DNA of 64,000 nucleotides from Bradyrhizobium diazoefficiens (GCF_016616235.1 NZ_CP067100.1:6011001-6075000); one strand, 5' to 3'; shown: positions 12,271-20,768, numbered from the stretch's first letter. Made by a program: numbers and translations. The notes: generated by a model from the letters alone, not told the origin.

Positions 12271-13464
12271 CTACTCGGTGGCGGTGTAGAGCAACCCCAG
12301 GGCCGGCAAAGCAAGGCCAATGGCCGATGCGAGCGTCCAGCCGCCTAGCGCGAAGGCCCAGGCGCCGACCGCCGATCCGGCGGCGCCGGCCGCGAAGAAC
12401 GTTGCCATGTAGAGACCGTTGAGGCGGCTGCGGTGCTCGTGGCCCAGCACGAAGATGGCGCGGAAGCCGAGCACGACATTACCCTGCACGCCGATATCGA
12501 TGGCGATCGCAGCCACGACGAGACAAGCGAGATTCAGCATCGAACCAGCCGCACCAAGATAGGTCACGAGGAAGCCGGCAACGGCGAGCAGCATGGCGAT
12601 CCGCGTCGCGACGCGGCTATGGCCGCGATCGGCGAGCCGGCCCGCGATCGGGGCGGCGAACACGCCGGCGACGCCGGCGAGCGCGAACAGCGCGATGCCG
12701 CGCTGGGTGAAGCCGAATTCACTGGCGAGTTGGAGCGGCGCCACCGTCCAGAACAGCGTGAAAGCGCCGAACAGGCTGGCCTGGTAGAGCGCGCGGCGGC
12801 GCAGCAGCGGCGTGGTCCGGGCCAAATGCGGCATCGACAGCAGCAGCGTGCCGTAATGCATGCGTGCGACCGGCTTGCGCTTCGGCAGCGTCATCCACAG
12901 CACGGCCGCGAGCACGATCATCAGGGCGGCGGAGCAGAAGAACACCGCATGCCACGACAGCATTGCCGTGACGAAGCTCGACACCGGCCGCGCCAGCATG
13001 ATGCCGAGCATCAGGCCGGTCGAGACGTTGCCGACGACGCGGCCGCGAATGGCTTCCGGCGCAAGATGCGCGGCGTAGGGAATGATGACCTGCACCGCGA
13101 CCGAGCCGAGCCCGATGAACAGCGCCGCGACCAGGAACGGCAGCGCGTGGGTGGCGAACGCGGCGGCGAGCAGCGCGGCCGCGCCGAGCGCGATGACGGA
13201 GCAGATCAGCGTGCGGTTCTCGACGAGATCGCCGAGCGGCACGATGAAGAGCAGGCCGACGCCGTAGCCGATCTGCGTCATCGTGACGATGAGCCCGGCC
13301 GCTTCATGCGACAGGCCGAGCGCGGCGCTGATCGGGGCGATCAGCGGCTGGGCGTAATAGATGTTGGCGGCGACCATGCCACATGCCGCGGCCAGCACGA
13401 AGGTCAGTCGCTGCGACACCGCATCGGGCGCGGGCACGGTCTCGATCGTGGCATTCATCGTCAT
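12271..13464 (-). CDS. MFS transporter, likely drug or sugar efflux type
   Basis: This 397-residue protein has about 12 hydrophobic segments and MFS features such as the loop GRLADRGHSR after helix 8 and PLGDLVENRT near helix 2-3. It lies 52 nt downstream of a TetR-family gene on the same strand. A 20-bp palindromic site matching the one before tetR sits 20-39 nt upstream of its ATG. The context points to TetR-repressed export of a toxic compound; the substrate is unknown. Confidence 0.85.
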   Translation of the reverse strand: MTMNATIETVPAPDAVSQRLTFVLAAACGMVAANIYYAQPLIAPISAALGLSHEAAGLIVTMTQIGYGVGLLFIVPLGDLVENRTLICSVIALGAAALLAAAFATHALPFLVAALFIGLGSVAVQVIIPYAAHLAPEAIRGRVVGNVSTGLMLGIMLARPVSSFVTAMLSWHAVFFCSAALMIVLAAVLWMTLPKRKPVARMHYGTLLLSMPHLARTTPLLRRRALYQASLFGAFTLFWTVAPLQLASEFGFTQRGIALFALAGVAGVFAAPIAGRLADRGHSRVATRIAMLLAVAGFLVTYLGAAGSMLNLACLVVAAIAIDIGVQGNVVLGFRAIFVLGHEHRSRLNGLYMATFFAAGAAGSAVGAWAFALGGWTLASAIGLALPALGLLYTATE

Positions 13465-13483
13465 TCACACAGGTCTCCGATAA

Positions 13484-13503
13484 TCGGGAACAATCATTCC
13501 CTA
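13484..13503. promoter_or_regulatory. Candidate TetR operator upstream of MFS gene
   Basis: The 20-bp sequence TCGGGAACAATCATTCCCTA contains the palindrome GGGAA-N6-TTCCC. An identical 20-bp sequence in the opposite orientation lies before the tetR gene at 14148-14167. Two exact copies placed just upstream of the regulator and its neighbour are strong evidence for the operator of this TetR protein. Confidence 0.82.
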
Positions 13504-13516
13504 ATTTGACAAGAAT

Positions 13517-14137
13517 TCAGGCGAGCAGCTTCATCGCGACGCCGACGAGGCGGACCCCGTCGAGCGGCAGGCGCGCCTTGCCGACGACGCGCATGCCTTG
13601 CGTGATGCAGATCATCAGCCGCGCGGTGTCCTCGGCCTCGACATGGGCAGGAATCGAGCCGTCGGCGTGGCCCTCGCGGATGAGGCCGGCGATGAAGCTC
13701 TCGTTGCTCTTGAGCTGCGCGTTGACGCGCGCGCCGACGACCGGATCGACCGCCGACAGTTCGACCGCGCTGCCGACCACGAGGCAGCCGCGCCGCCCCT
13801 CAATGCCTTGCGAATGCTCGGCGTAGGACAGCAGCACATGGCGCAACCGCTCGCGGCCGTTCTCGCCGCTCGCCGCCGCGCTGCGGATTTGCTCCTGGCG
13901 CAGCGCCGTGTAGCGCTCGAAGGCGGCGAGAAACACCGCATGCTTATCGCGAAACGCCTTGTAGACGCTGCCGGTGGCGAGCCGCATCGCCGCGGTGAGA
14001 TCGCTGACCGAGGTGGCATGATAGCCCTGCTCGCGAAACACGCGCACGGCGCGGTCGAGCGCGGTATCCATGTCGAACTCCCGGGGACGCCCGGGCGGAC
14101 GGGCAGCGGATCGAGATCTGCGGGCTGTCTTTTGCAT
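13517..14137 (-). CDS. TetR/AcrR-family repressor
   Basis: The 206-residue product has a basic N-terminal tail (RRSRSAARPPGRPRE) and a TetR-type HTH at about residues 20-65 (DTALDRAVRVFREQGYHATS, LATGSVYKAF). The C-terminal two-thirds is a helical ligand/dimerisation domain resembling TetR_C families that accept small hydrophobic ligands. It is followed by an MFS gene, and identical palindromes precede both genes. It probably represses both and is released by the exported compound. Confidence 0.88.
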   Translation of the reverse strand: MQKTARRSRSAARPPGRPREFDMDTALDRAVRVFREQGYHATSVSDLTAAMRLATGSVYKAFRDKHAVFLAAFERYTALRQEQIRSAAASGENGRERLRHVLLSYAEHSQGIEGRRGCLVVGSAVELSAVDPVVGARVNAQLKSNESFIAGLIREGHADGSIPAHVEAEDTARLMICITQGMRVVGKARLPLDGVRLVGVAMKLLA

Positions 14138-14147
14138 TGCCGGACGA

Positions 14148-14167
14148 TAGGGAATGATTGTTCCCGA
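14148..14167. promoter_or_regulatory. Candidate TetR operator upstream of tetR
   Basis: TAGGGAATGATTGTTCCCGA is the exact reverse complement of the 20-bp site at 13484-13503. It starts 11 nt upstream of the tetR ATG, where binding would block transcription or early elongation. This fits autorepression. Confidence 0.82.
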
Positions 14168-14256
14168 ATAAAGACACGTGGTTGTGATGAGAGGATTGGC
14201 CGTTTAGCGGACCCCGCAACTCTCGGAAGGGACGCGGGCTTCGTTCTCCCAACTCC

Positions 14257-14431
14257 ACTGTCATTCCCCGCGACCCGGCTACGCCAAGGCTTCGCCGGGT
14301 TTGAGGTCGAGGGGCGCCGAAGCTTTAGCGTAGGCGGCAGGCGGGGAATCCAGTACACTGCGGCCTGTCGATTCAATCACGACCGCCTCGGAATACTGGA
14401 TTGCCCGGTCAAGCCGGGCGATGACAGCGAG
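14257..14431. repeat. Dispersed intergenic palindromic repeat, family B
   Basis: The segment starts TGTCATTCCCCGCGACCCGG and ends with CCCGGTCAAGCCGGGCGATGACAG, an imperfect long inverted repeat with a core reading about 'AATCCAGTA...TACTGGATTGCCCGG'. Related copies occur in this window near 27674, 33340, 48388, 52971 and 57170. Such repeats are common between genes in Bradyrhizobium. Confidence 0.75.
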
Positions 14432-15117
14432 TGTGTTGCAGACATGCGTATTCGCCCTCGCGGCTTACTTCGCCCGAGCTTTGCCTGGTCGCTCCACCCT
14501 CTCTAAGCCAAGAGGGCGCAGGGAAGGCCGGGTGCCGGCTGGCACCCGCGGTCCGCTGCGCGAAAGGCACACGCAGGAAGAACCGCACAGCAGCATACAG
14601 GTGAAGCCCAACACACGGCCTTCCCTGCGCGATGGTCGGACGGCTTATGCCGTGCTCTCCCGGGAGCCGAGTTCGTTCTGGCCTCCCTCACCCCGGCGAA
14701 AGTCGCCGGCACCACGCCGGTTGACGCCAATGCCGCATCCGCCAGGGCTTGGCCGTAGCAACGACGGCCAGGACCACACGGTTTTGCCGTACGCGCGGCT
14801 CGTTGGCGCCACAGCGGCCGACGGCGTTGTGCACATTGCCATCGACATGTTGGCGCGACGAGCCTGACAGCGCCGTCCGTCCGCGCGAAGCCTTACGGGC
14901 TCACGGAGAGCAATCCGCCCTGCCCCAGACCGCTCGCGCCCGACGCTGCCGCGTCCACCGCAAGCCCGGCTCGCGAACATGACGACCACATGATCGCCCC
15001 TCAAGGATGAGCCGGGATGACCCAACACATACGACAAATCCGAATTTCGGTGAAGCGAAATATTTTTGCGGGGGCGGGTTGACGCGGGAGCGATACAGCC
15101 CCGTTGCCTCAGGATCC
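14432..15117. repeat. Non-coding stretch with long inverted repeat, probable dispersed element
   Basis: No credible gene lies in this stretch; open frames here lack start signals and family resemblance. It contains a perfect 15-bp inverted repeat, GCGCAGGGAAGGCCG at 14516-14530 and its complement at 14616-14630. Further on are phrases such as GCTTATGCCGTGCTCTCCC. From memory, similar non-coding blocks recur in Bradyrhizobium genomes, so I infer a dispersed intergenic element. A genome-wide comparison would settle this. Confidence 0.5.
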
Positions 15118-15150
15118 GGGAACTTCCGTTGCCGATCTGCAACGGTTCCC
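15118..15150. other. Dyad upstream of small gene
   Basis: CCGTTGC (15126-15132) and GCAACGG (15139-15145) form a perfect 7-bp stem with a 6-nt loop, flanked by GGGAAC and GTTCCC. It lies 84 nt before the start of the small protein at 15234. It could be an operator or an RNA hairpin. The GGAAC half also resembles general-stress sigma-factor sites, but the spacing does not fit well. Confidence 0.4.
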
Positions 15151-15233
15151 CACAGTCTGAAGCCTGACAAAACAAACTCCCATTCCGGCCACGAACCACT
15201 CTCACAACACCGTGAGATTACAGGGGACCTACG

Positions 15234-15458
15234 ATGCGCGCACAACGCATTTGGAAAGTGAACGGAACGGCCAGCATCGGGCAGCTCCAGTCGAGACTGG
15301 ACGACCTCAACAAGCGTCTCAGCCAGCTCGAAAACCAGAATCCCGAGACCTGGAAGATCGAGGAGCTGAGATCGACCGCCCTCAGCCTGTCGCGCGAGAT
15401 CGACGACATCCGCTGTGCCGAGGCGACGGCGGCGTTGAGCGAGCTGCTGCGGAAATAG
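15234..15458 (+). CDS. Small coiled-coil hypothetical protein (74 aa)
   Basis: The product begins MRAQRIWKVNGTASIGQLQS and continues with heptad-like LDDLNKRLSQLE and LRSTALSLSREIDDIRC segments, suggesting a short coiled coil. A strong ribosome binding site (CAGGGG) precedes the ATG. I do not recognise the family. It is the first of three small genes on this strand (15234-16005) that may be co-transcribed. Confidence 0.6.
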   Translation: MRAQRIWKVNGTASIGQLQSRLDDLNKRLSQLENQNPETWKIEELRSTALSLSREIDDIRCAEATAALSELLRK

Positions 15459-15537
15459 GTGCGGCCGGGCGATTCGACGCCGCGCAAGGAACCAACGCCG
15501 CGCGCCGCCATTTCCATGCTGAGCATGGAGCAAAATC

Positions 15538-15651
15538 ATGACCAGGCACCTGACGCGAGCCCATCTCGCACGCGGCGTGGCCGGCGCGGTGTCCACGCTG
15601 GTCCTGTGCGCGACGGCGGCCTTCACCATCGCGCGGCATTTCGCGCTGTGA
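15538..15651 (+). CDS. 37-residue small membrane peptide
   Basis: The frame MTRHLTRAHLARGVAGAVST continues through a hydrophobic helix (about residues 13-32) to HFAL. A GGAG ribosome binding site lies about 7 nt before the ATG. The positive N-terminus plus single hydrophobic segment suggests an inner-membrane small protein. It is followed after 27 nt by another small gene. Unrecognised family; reality rests on the start signal and composition only. Confidence 0.45.
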   Translation: MTRHLTRAHLARGVAGAVSTLVLCATAAFTIARHFAL

Positions 15652-15678
15652 GGAATTTGGCGCTGTGAGGGATTTCGC

Positions 15679-16005
15679 ATGACGTCCGACCCCGAGGAGT
15701 CGGTGAGGCTGCAAGGCTTTGGCGAGATGACGTTGCGCACCGCGATCGCGACGCTAATGGCGCTCGCGCCGCGCGAGCGCTCGGAGGCCGCGATCTATCG
15801 CGTACGCGACGGCTCGCGTTTGGCTGCAAGTGAAGTCACCGAACTCGCATCAAGCTGGGGCATGACACCGATGGCCGAGATCAGGTCGCCCAGACTCGTC
15901 CCGGACCCGCACTGGCCCGACATCGTTCGCGGCATGGTGCGCGAGGCCCCGCTGCCGTCGCTGCTGGTGGCATTTCTGGTGGGCCTGCTGGTGGCGCGCC
16001 GCTAG
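15679..16005 (+). CDS. Hypothetical protein with C-terminal membrane anchor (108 aa)
   Basis: The product has a soluble N-terminal part (VRLQGFGEMTLRTAIATLMA, then PRERSEAAIYRVRDGSRLA) and a hydrophobic C-terminus (LPSLLVAFLVGLLVARR), so it is probably tail-anchored in the inner membrane. The ATG follows a weak AGGG-type site. I do not recognise a family. It converges with the SIS-domain gene at 16027. Confidence 0.55.
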   Translation: MTSDPEESVRLQGFGEMTLRTAIATLMALAPRERSEAAIYRVRDGSRLAASEVTELASSWGMTPMAEIRSPRLVPDPHWPDIVRGMVREAPLPSLLVAFLVGLLVARR

Positions 16006-16026
16006 TTCCGGACTTAGCCAAGGCAC

Positions 16027-17055
16027 TCAGAACGTCTCGGTCACCTTGCGCAGTTGCGGCGGGCGATCCGGGTCGAAACCCCAGCTGCGCGCCAGCTGTT
16101 CGATCGCCCGATAGAGCGGGACCAGCATCGTGATCGCATCGCTAGCGGGCAGGTCATCCTCCAGCCAACGCAGTGTGCTGTCCCGGCCTCCGCATAAATG
16201 GAGGGGAATTCCGCTTGCGCGCAACTCGACCGCGAGCGCATCTACGCTGGCGGCTGTCTCATCATCGAGACGCATCATGATGACCGGCGTGGTAGCCGAG
16301 AGCGCGGCGCGCGGTCCGTGCTGCAGTTCGGCCGCGCTGAATCCGAGCGCCGGCAGGCGCAGCACTTCAGCAACCTTGAGCGCGATCTCGCGGGCCGAAC
16401 CGAGGCCAAACCCGCGCGAGGTCACGAACACGGCAGACGCCGCGGCAAGGTCATCGAACATGTTGCTCCAATCGAGCGAGAGCGCACGGTGAAGCCGCTC
16501 CGGCAGACGGTCGAGGGCCGAGCGCAAGGCCACATCGCCAGCCAGTCCGGCGACGAGTTCGGCGCCTGCCGCCATCGAGCCGATCATGGTCTTGGTCGCC
16601 GCGACGGACCGTTCGGGCCCGGCGCCGATCGGAATGACGAATTCGGCGGCGTCGGCTACGGGAGACGGCACCTCGTTGACGATGGCGACGGTGCGCGCAC
16701 CCGACTCGCGCGCAGACCGCGTGGCGGCAACCAGGTCGGGGCTGCGCCCCGATTGCGATATCACCACGAACAGCGCGTCGCGCAGCCTCGGCGGCTTGCG
16801 AAACGCCGTGATCACGGAAGGTGCACTCGCGGAGACCGGAAGGTGGAGCTTCGTCTCGATCAGATAACGCAGGAACACCCCGGCGTGGCCGGAGCTGCCG
16901 CGACCGCAGAGCACCGCGAGCGGGGTCCCCCCGATGTCGAGGCGTCCTGCAATTTCGGCAATGCCGGGACGGTTGCGGACCAGGCGCGAAACCACGTCGG
17001 CGCTTTCGCCGATCTCCTGCGCCATCGCCGATGGAGCGATTTGGACCATGCTCAC
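16027..17055 (-). CDS. SIS-domain aminosugar isomerase, NagB-II-type glucosamine-6-phosphate deaminase
   Basis: This 342-residue protein carries two SIS domains, as in the isomerase half of GlmS: GRGSSGHAGVFLRYL (about 51-65), ISQSGRSPDLVAAT (about 99-112) and AATKTMIGSMAAGAE. It lacks the glutaminase half. Such proteins next to nagA, nagK and murQ usually act as NagB-II, converting glucosamine 6-phosphate to fructose 6-phosphate and ammonia. No hexameric NagB-I is nearby, which supports that role. It lies 6 nt after murQ, so the two are co-transcribed. Confidence 0.82.
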   Translation of the reverse strand: MSMVQIAPSAMAQEIGESADVVSRLVRNRPGIAEIAGRLDIGGTPLAVLCGRGSSGHAGVFLRYLIETKLHLPVSASAPSVITAFRKPPRLRDALFVVISQSGRSPDLVAATRSARESGARTVAIVNEVPSPVADAAEFVIPIGAGPERSVAATKTMIGSMAAGAELVAGLAGDVALRSALDRLPERLHRALSLDWSNMFDDLAAASAVFVTSRGFGLGSAREIALKVAEVLRLPALGFSAAELQHGPRAALSATTPVIMMRLDDETAASVDALAVELRASGIPLHLCGGRDSTLRWLEDDLPASDAITMLVPLYRAIEQLARSWGFDPDRPPQLRKVTETF

Positions 17056-17061
17056 CGCTCC

Positions 17062-17943
17062 TCACTTGAGATCGTCGAAGACGCGACGCAGATTGCCCTT
17101 GTGGCGCAGCAGAATGTCGGCAGCTTCCGGCGCGTCGTAGCCCAGCACGACGAGCGCAGCGAGCTTGATGTCCCCGTTGGTCCGCGCCAGCGCGGATGCG
17201 GCTTCGGCTTCGCTGCAGCCGGCGATGCGCGCCACCATCACCTCCGCGCGCCGCTTCAGCTTCACGTTGGTCGCCTGCATGTTGACCATCATGCCCCGGT
17301 AGACGCGGCCGAGCCGCAGCATGATGCCGGTCGAAATCAGGTTCAGCACGATCTTTTGCGCGGTGCCGGCTTTCATCCGGGTCGAGCCGGCGATCAATTC
17401 ACGTCCGGTCTCGACTAGCACCGGATATTTCGCCGAGGTCAGCAACGGCGTGCCATCGTTGCTGGCGATGCCGATGGTCACAGCGCCGCATTTGTCCGCG
17501 CGCTGCAATGCCGCCACGGTGAACGGCGTGGTGCCGCTGGCCGCGACTCCTATCACCACATCGTGCTCCGAAAGCTGGGCCGCGTCGATCTGCGCGACGG
17601 CATCGGCCGCATCGTCCTCGGCCCCTTCGATGCTGGCGACGAACGCGCTCTGGCCGCCGGCGATGATGAAGTGAACGCGATCCCGCGGCCATGCGAATGT
17701 CGGCGTCAATTCGGCGCCGTCCTGCACGGCAACTCGGCCCGACGTGCCCGCACCCACATAGATCAGACGGCCGCGATCGCCGAGCACTTCGGTCGCGGCA
17801 TTTGCCGCGGCCGTGATTGCTGGGAGGGCTCGCCCGACCGCCGCAACCGCGGCGAGTTGCCCCTCCCACATCGCTTCCATCGCCGATTGCAGGGACCAGG
17901 CGTCGAGATCGGCAAAACGCGGATCGACTTCTTCAGTTGCCAT
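17062..17943 (-). CDS. murQ: N-acetylmuramic acid 6-phosphate etherase
   Basis: This 293-residue SIS-fold lyase cleaves the lactyl ether of MurNAc 6-phosphate to give GlcNAc 6-phosphate and D-lactate in peptidoglycan recycling. Family motifs are clear: IYVGAGTSGRVAVQDGAELT, GVAASGTTPFT, and STRMKAGTAQKIVLNLIST. It lies between the aminosugar kinase and the NagB-II-type gene on the same strand. Its product feeds the divergent nagA. Confidence 0.95.
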   Translation of the reverse strand: MATEEVDPRFADLDAWSLQSAMEAMWEGQLAAVAAVGRALPAITAAANAATEVLGDRGRLIYVGAGTSGRVAVQDGAELTPTFAWPRDRVHFIIAGGQSAFVASIEGAEDDAADAVAQIDAAQLSEHDVVIGVAASGTTPFTVAALQRADKCGAVTIGIASNDGTPLLTSAKYPVLVETGRELIAGSTRMKAGTAQKIVLNLISTGIMLRLGRVYRGMMVNMQATNVKLKRRAEVMVARIAGCSEAEAASALARTNGDIKLAALVVLGYDAPEAADILLRHKGNLRRVFDDLK

Positions 17944-17983
17944 GTTGGGTTCCCTGTTCGAATGTCATGCCTGCGCCGGCTCC

Positions 17984-18916
17984 TTACGGCTGCGGAGCCC
18001 GAGCGCCGAGAGGAGCCGCCGCTGCTACGACCGCCCCGTCCGCATGGACATGACCTCGCGCCACCAACAATGCGCCCGCGACCGCATCAGCTTGGGGCGG
18101 ACTGAGGCGGCTGCGCAGATCCGGCGTGAGCCATGCCGACAGCTCGGCCGACAATCCGCCGACCAGCGAGAGGCGATCCACACCCTGCCGCAGGAATATG
18201 TCCAGGAGCTCCCCGATCGCGTCGGCTGCGCTTTCGAGGATGCGCCGGCCGATCGGATCGCCCCGCCCCGCGTGCCGGAAAACGATCGGCGCGAAGGCGG
18301 CGTAGTCGGTGGCCGTCGCCTGCTCGGACCATGCCACCGCGTGATAGGGATCGCGGTCGAACGTGCCGAGCACCTCCTCGAGCAGCGGCGACGTCGCGCT
18401 GCGTCCGTCGGCGGCAAGCAGCGCAAGGCGGATCGCCTGCAGCCCGATCTCCGCGCCACTGCCTTGATCGGAGACCGGAAAGCCATAGCCGCCGACACGC
18501 AGCTCGCGGCCGCCGACGATCCCGACGCCGATCGAGCCTGTGCCGGCGATGACGATGGCCCCATCCGCGCCACCATGCGCGCCAAGGCAGGCGGCGAGCC
18601 CGTCGCTGATGAAATCGGCGGAGGCGAAGGGATGCACGATGCGTTGCAGCGCCGCGTGGACGCCGCGGCGGCCGAAGCCGGCAAGGCCGACCCCGGCCCG
18701 GATCGCGGCGAAATCCGCCTGCTGCAATCCAGCCTGCTCGGCTGCGGAGGTGCAAGCATGCATGATCGAACGCCAGGCCTGATCGACGCCAAGGCGCGTC
18801 GTCGCCGGCCCGGAAGTTCCCTCGCCGAGCGCGGTGCCGTCGGCGTCCTCGATGCGCGCCCGACACCGGGTGCCGCCGCCATCCACTCCGAGATAAAGAG
18901 GGCCCTGTCCGGTCAT
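17984..18916 (-). CDS. BadF/BadG-type N-acetylglucosamine kinase
   Basis: This 310-residue ASKHA-fold kinase begins MTGQGPLYLGVDGGGTRCRA, the phosphate-1 motif of the BadF/BadG/BcrA family, with IVIAGTGSIGVGI later. In an operon with murQ and opposite nagA it most likely phosphorylates N-acetylglucosamine (or glucosamine). An upstream in-frame ATG would add 21 residues; 18916 is chosen because the family begins here. An inverted repeat lies 20-61 nt upstream. Confidence 0.85.
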   Translation of the reverse strand: MTGQGPLYLGVDGGGTRCRARIEDADGTALGEGTSGPATTRLGVDQAWRSIMHACTSAAEQAGLQQADFAAIRAGVGLAGFGRRGVHAALQRIVHPFASADFISDGLAACLGAHGGADGAIVIAGTGSIGVGIVGGRELRVGGYGFPVSDQGSGAEIGLQAIRLALLAADGRSATSPLLEEVLGTFDRDPYHAVAWSEQATATDYAAFAPIVFRHAGRGDPIGRRILESAADAIGELLDIFLRQGVDRLSLVGGLSAELSAWLTPDLRSRLSPPQADAVAGALLVARGHVHADGAVVAAAAPLGARAPQP

Positions 18917-18935
18917 GACATTCCAACGCAAGATA

Positions 18936-18977
18936 GCGGTTCCAGGTCCATCGGATCTTCGATCGGAGCGGAACCGC
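18936..18977. promoter_or_regulatory. Inverted repeat in the nagK/nagA divergent region
   Basis: GCGGTTCC (18936-18943) and GGAACCGC (18970-18977) form a perfect 8-bp inverted repeat 26 nt apart, in the 125-bp gap between the divergent kinase and nagA genes. It could bind a regulator of both units. No regulator gene is adjacent, so the binding protein is unknown. Confidence 0.4.
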
Positions 18978-19041
18978 AATCCGCAGCTTCCGGTTCACCC
19001 GGCGGCTGACACATCGGCACCAACCACGCGGATGACGTCTT

Positions 19042-20187
19042 ATGGATCGAGCCCCATCGCGATTTACCATTGCCGCGCCGCAGATATTCGATGGCGTTCG
19101 CATGCGGGGGCCGGCGCAGGTCGTCATCTCCGGCGGCCGCATCGAAAGCGTCAACCTCAGACATGCGCCACATCCTGGCGCCATTGCCCTTCCCGCCGAC
19201 GCGATCCTTGCGCCCGGTTTCATCGATGTCCAGGTCAATGGCGGCGGCGGCGTTCTTCTCAACGATGCGCCGACCGCGAACGGCGTGACCCGGATCGTCG
19301 CGGCTCACCGCAAATTCGGGACCACGGGGTGCTTGCCGACATTGATCACGGATCGTCCCGACGTGATCGAGCGCCTCGCAATTACGGCCCCGGACTGCCT
19401 GCGAATACCCGGCGTGCTCGGCTTTCACTTGGAGGGGCCGGCCATCAGCAGGACGCGCAAGGGCATCCATCTCGAGAGCGAAATCCGCACGCCTGATGTG
19501 CGCGATCTCGCGGCGATGCAGACGATCGGCAAAGACAGCCGGTCGATCGTGACCGTCGCGCCCGAATGCGTCCCCGCCTCGCTGCTCGATCAGCTCCAGA
19601 CCATCGGCTTTCGCATCTCGGCCGGACACACCGAGGCAACCGCAGCCCAGATCGCTGCAGCAGCCGACCGCGGCGCGACCGGCATCACCCACCTGTTCAA
19701 CGCCATGTCGCAGCTCGGCGCCCGCGAACCTGGAACGGTTGGCGCTGCGCTCAGCGATGACCGCCTGTTTGCCGGAATCATTTGCGACGGTATTCACGTC
19801 GACCCGATCAGCCTGCGCGTCGCTATCCGCTGCAAGGGTCCGGATCGCCTGATGCTGGTCACCGACGCGATGCCGCTGGCCGGCACGGGGCAGCAAAGCT
19901 TTCTGCTGCAGGGCCGCCGCATCACACGCGAGGGCGATCGCCTGTCCGGTCCCGACGGCACGCTCGCCGGCGCCCATCTGACCATGATGCAGGCCGTGCA
20001 GAATGCGATAACGTTGCTCGGCGTCACGCTCGCCGAAGCCCTGATCATGGCGTCCCGCACACCGGCGGCATTCCTGGGTCTGGACGGTGAATTGGGAGCG
20101 ATCGCCCCCGGTTATCGCGCCGATCTCGTCGCCTTCACCAGCGATTTTCAGGTGATCGGCACCTGGATTGCCGGCCAAAGTGGTTGA
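19042..20187 (+). CDS. nagA: N-acetylglucosamine-6-phosphate deacetylase
   Basis: This 381-residue amidohydrolase converts GlcNAc 6-phosphate to glucosamine 6-phosphate. The visible motifs are PGFIDVQVNGGGG, HLEGPAIS (metal-binding Glu), SAGHTEA, THLFNAMSQL and VTDAMPLAGTG (catalytic Asp). It is divergent from the kinase-murQ-NagB-II unit. Together they convert GlcNAc and MurNAc 6-phosphate to fructose 6-phosphate. Confidence 0.95.
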   Translation: MDRAPSRFTIAAPQIFDGVRMRGPAQVVISGGRIESVNLRHAPHPGAIALPADAILAPGFIDVQVNGGGGVLLNDAPTANGVTRIVAAHRKFGTTGCLPTLITDRPDVIERLAITAPDCLRIPGVLGFHLEGPAISRTRKGIHLESEIRTPDVRDLAAMQTIGKDSRSIVTVAPECVPASLLDQLQTIGFRISAGHTEATAAQIAAAADRGATGITHLFNAMSQLGAREPGTVGAALSDDRLFAGIICDGIHVDPISLRVAIRCKGPDRLMLVTDAMPLAGTGQQSFLLQGRRITREGDRLSGPDGTLAGAHLTMMQAVQNAITLLGVTLAEALIMASRTPAAFLGLDGELGAIAPGYRADLVAFTSDFQVIGTWIAGQSG

Positions 20188-20577
20188 GTCCGGAAACCGG
20201 CAAGGCCGGACGATCCCGGCCACGTTCGGCGGCTGAAAGGGTGGTCAGCTTGACCGAGGATGGAAATCAGAACAAAACGCGATGAATTCTGGTCGGAGTG
20301 GCAGGATTCGAACCTGCGCCCCCTGCGTCCCGAACGGTTTTTAGAAGCACCTTGAATTTCCAGCATTTTTCGTCGTCGTTTGTGCGCGATCTTCCTCGTT
20401 TGTTCACGTTATTTTTCGGGGGGTATTCGGGGGGTAACGTTTGCCCGCGTCGAGAGACCTTCCATCCCGTTGGACGGTGATTGGCCACTGGATTTGTGGA
20501 TTGGCGCTCTTTGTGATGAGGGAACCCCGATCGACTCAGCGAACCTGCCGTGGAGGCTTAGCCAAAGGAGACCTCTG
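20188..20577. other. Intergenic region around the left junction
   Basis: Between nagA and the small gene at 20578 there is no credible coding sequence. The stretch holds the attL copy and, from 20415 to 20438, the G-rich pair TTCGGGGGGTATTC then GGGGGGTAAC. A similar G-rich block occurs near the right end of the element. Confidence 0.6.
20290..20336 (-). repeat. attL: partial duplicate of tRNA-Pro 3' half
   Basis: These 47 bases match 21724-21770 with one mismatch (C for A at 20319). They cover CCA end, acceptor, T arm, variable loop and anticodon loop to the anticodon stem, then diverge (GGTTTTTAG). It lacks the 5' half, so it is not a functional tRNA. Confidence 0.9.
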
Positions 20578-20736
20578 ATGAGCGAACGCGATTGGGAAGA
20601 AGAAAAGCGTACCGTTCTTGGTCGGTTGTTCGATGCAGCATTCGGACGCCGCGAAGCCTCTGAAGAAGAGATGGGTCGGGACATCCATTGGGTAGGTACA
20701 GTCGAGAGACACCTACGCGATGATGACGACGATTAG
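20578..20736 (+). CDS. 52-residue acidic small protein in the element
   Basis: The product is MSERDWEEEKRTVLGRLFDA followed by AFGRREASEEEM and an acidic tail ending RHLRDDDDD. A strong AAAGGAG ribosome binding site sits 7 nt upstream, and a rho-independent terminator follows 32 nt downstream. This combination indicates a real, separately transcribed gene. The family is unknown. The high charge and small size recall accessory proteins of mobile elements, but function cannot be assigned. Confidence 0.65.
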   Translation: MSERDWEEEKRTVLGRLFDAAFGRREASEEEMGRDIHWVGTVERHLRDDDDD

Positions 20737-20768
20737 CTTCCATCGATCTCCCCACAGCAACGTAACGA

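Noticed and set aside
15118..15150. General stress (EcfG-type) promoter before the small gene at 15234
   Set aside because: GGAAC is present, but no GTT-like block occurs at the usual 16-18 nt spacing; the dyad explains the similarity better.
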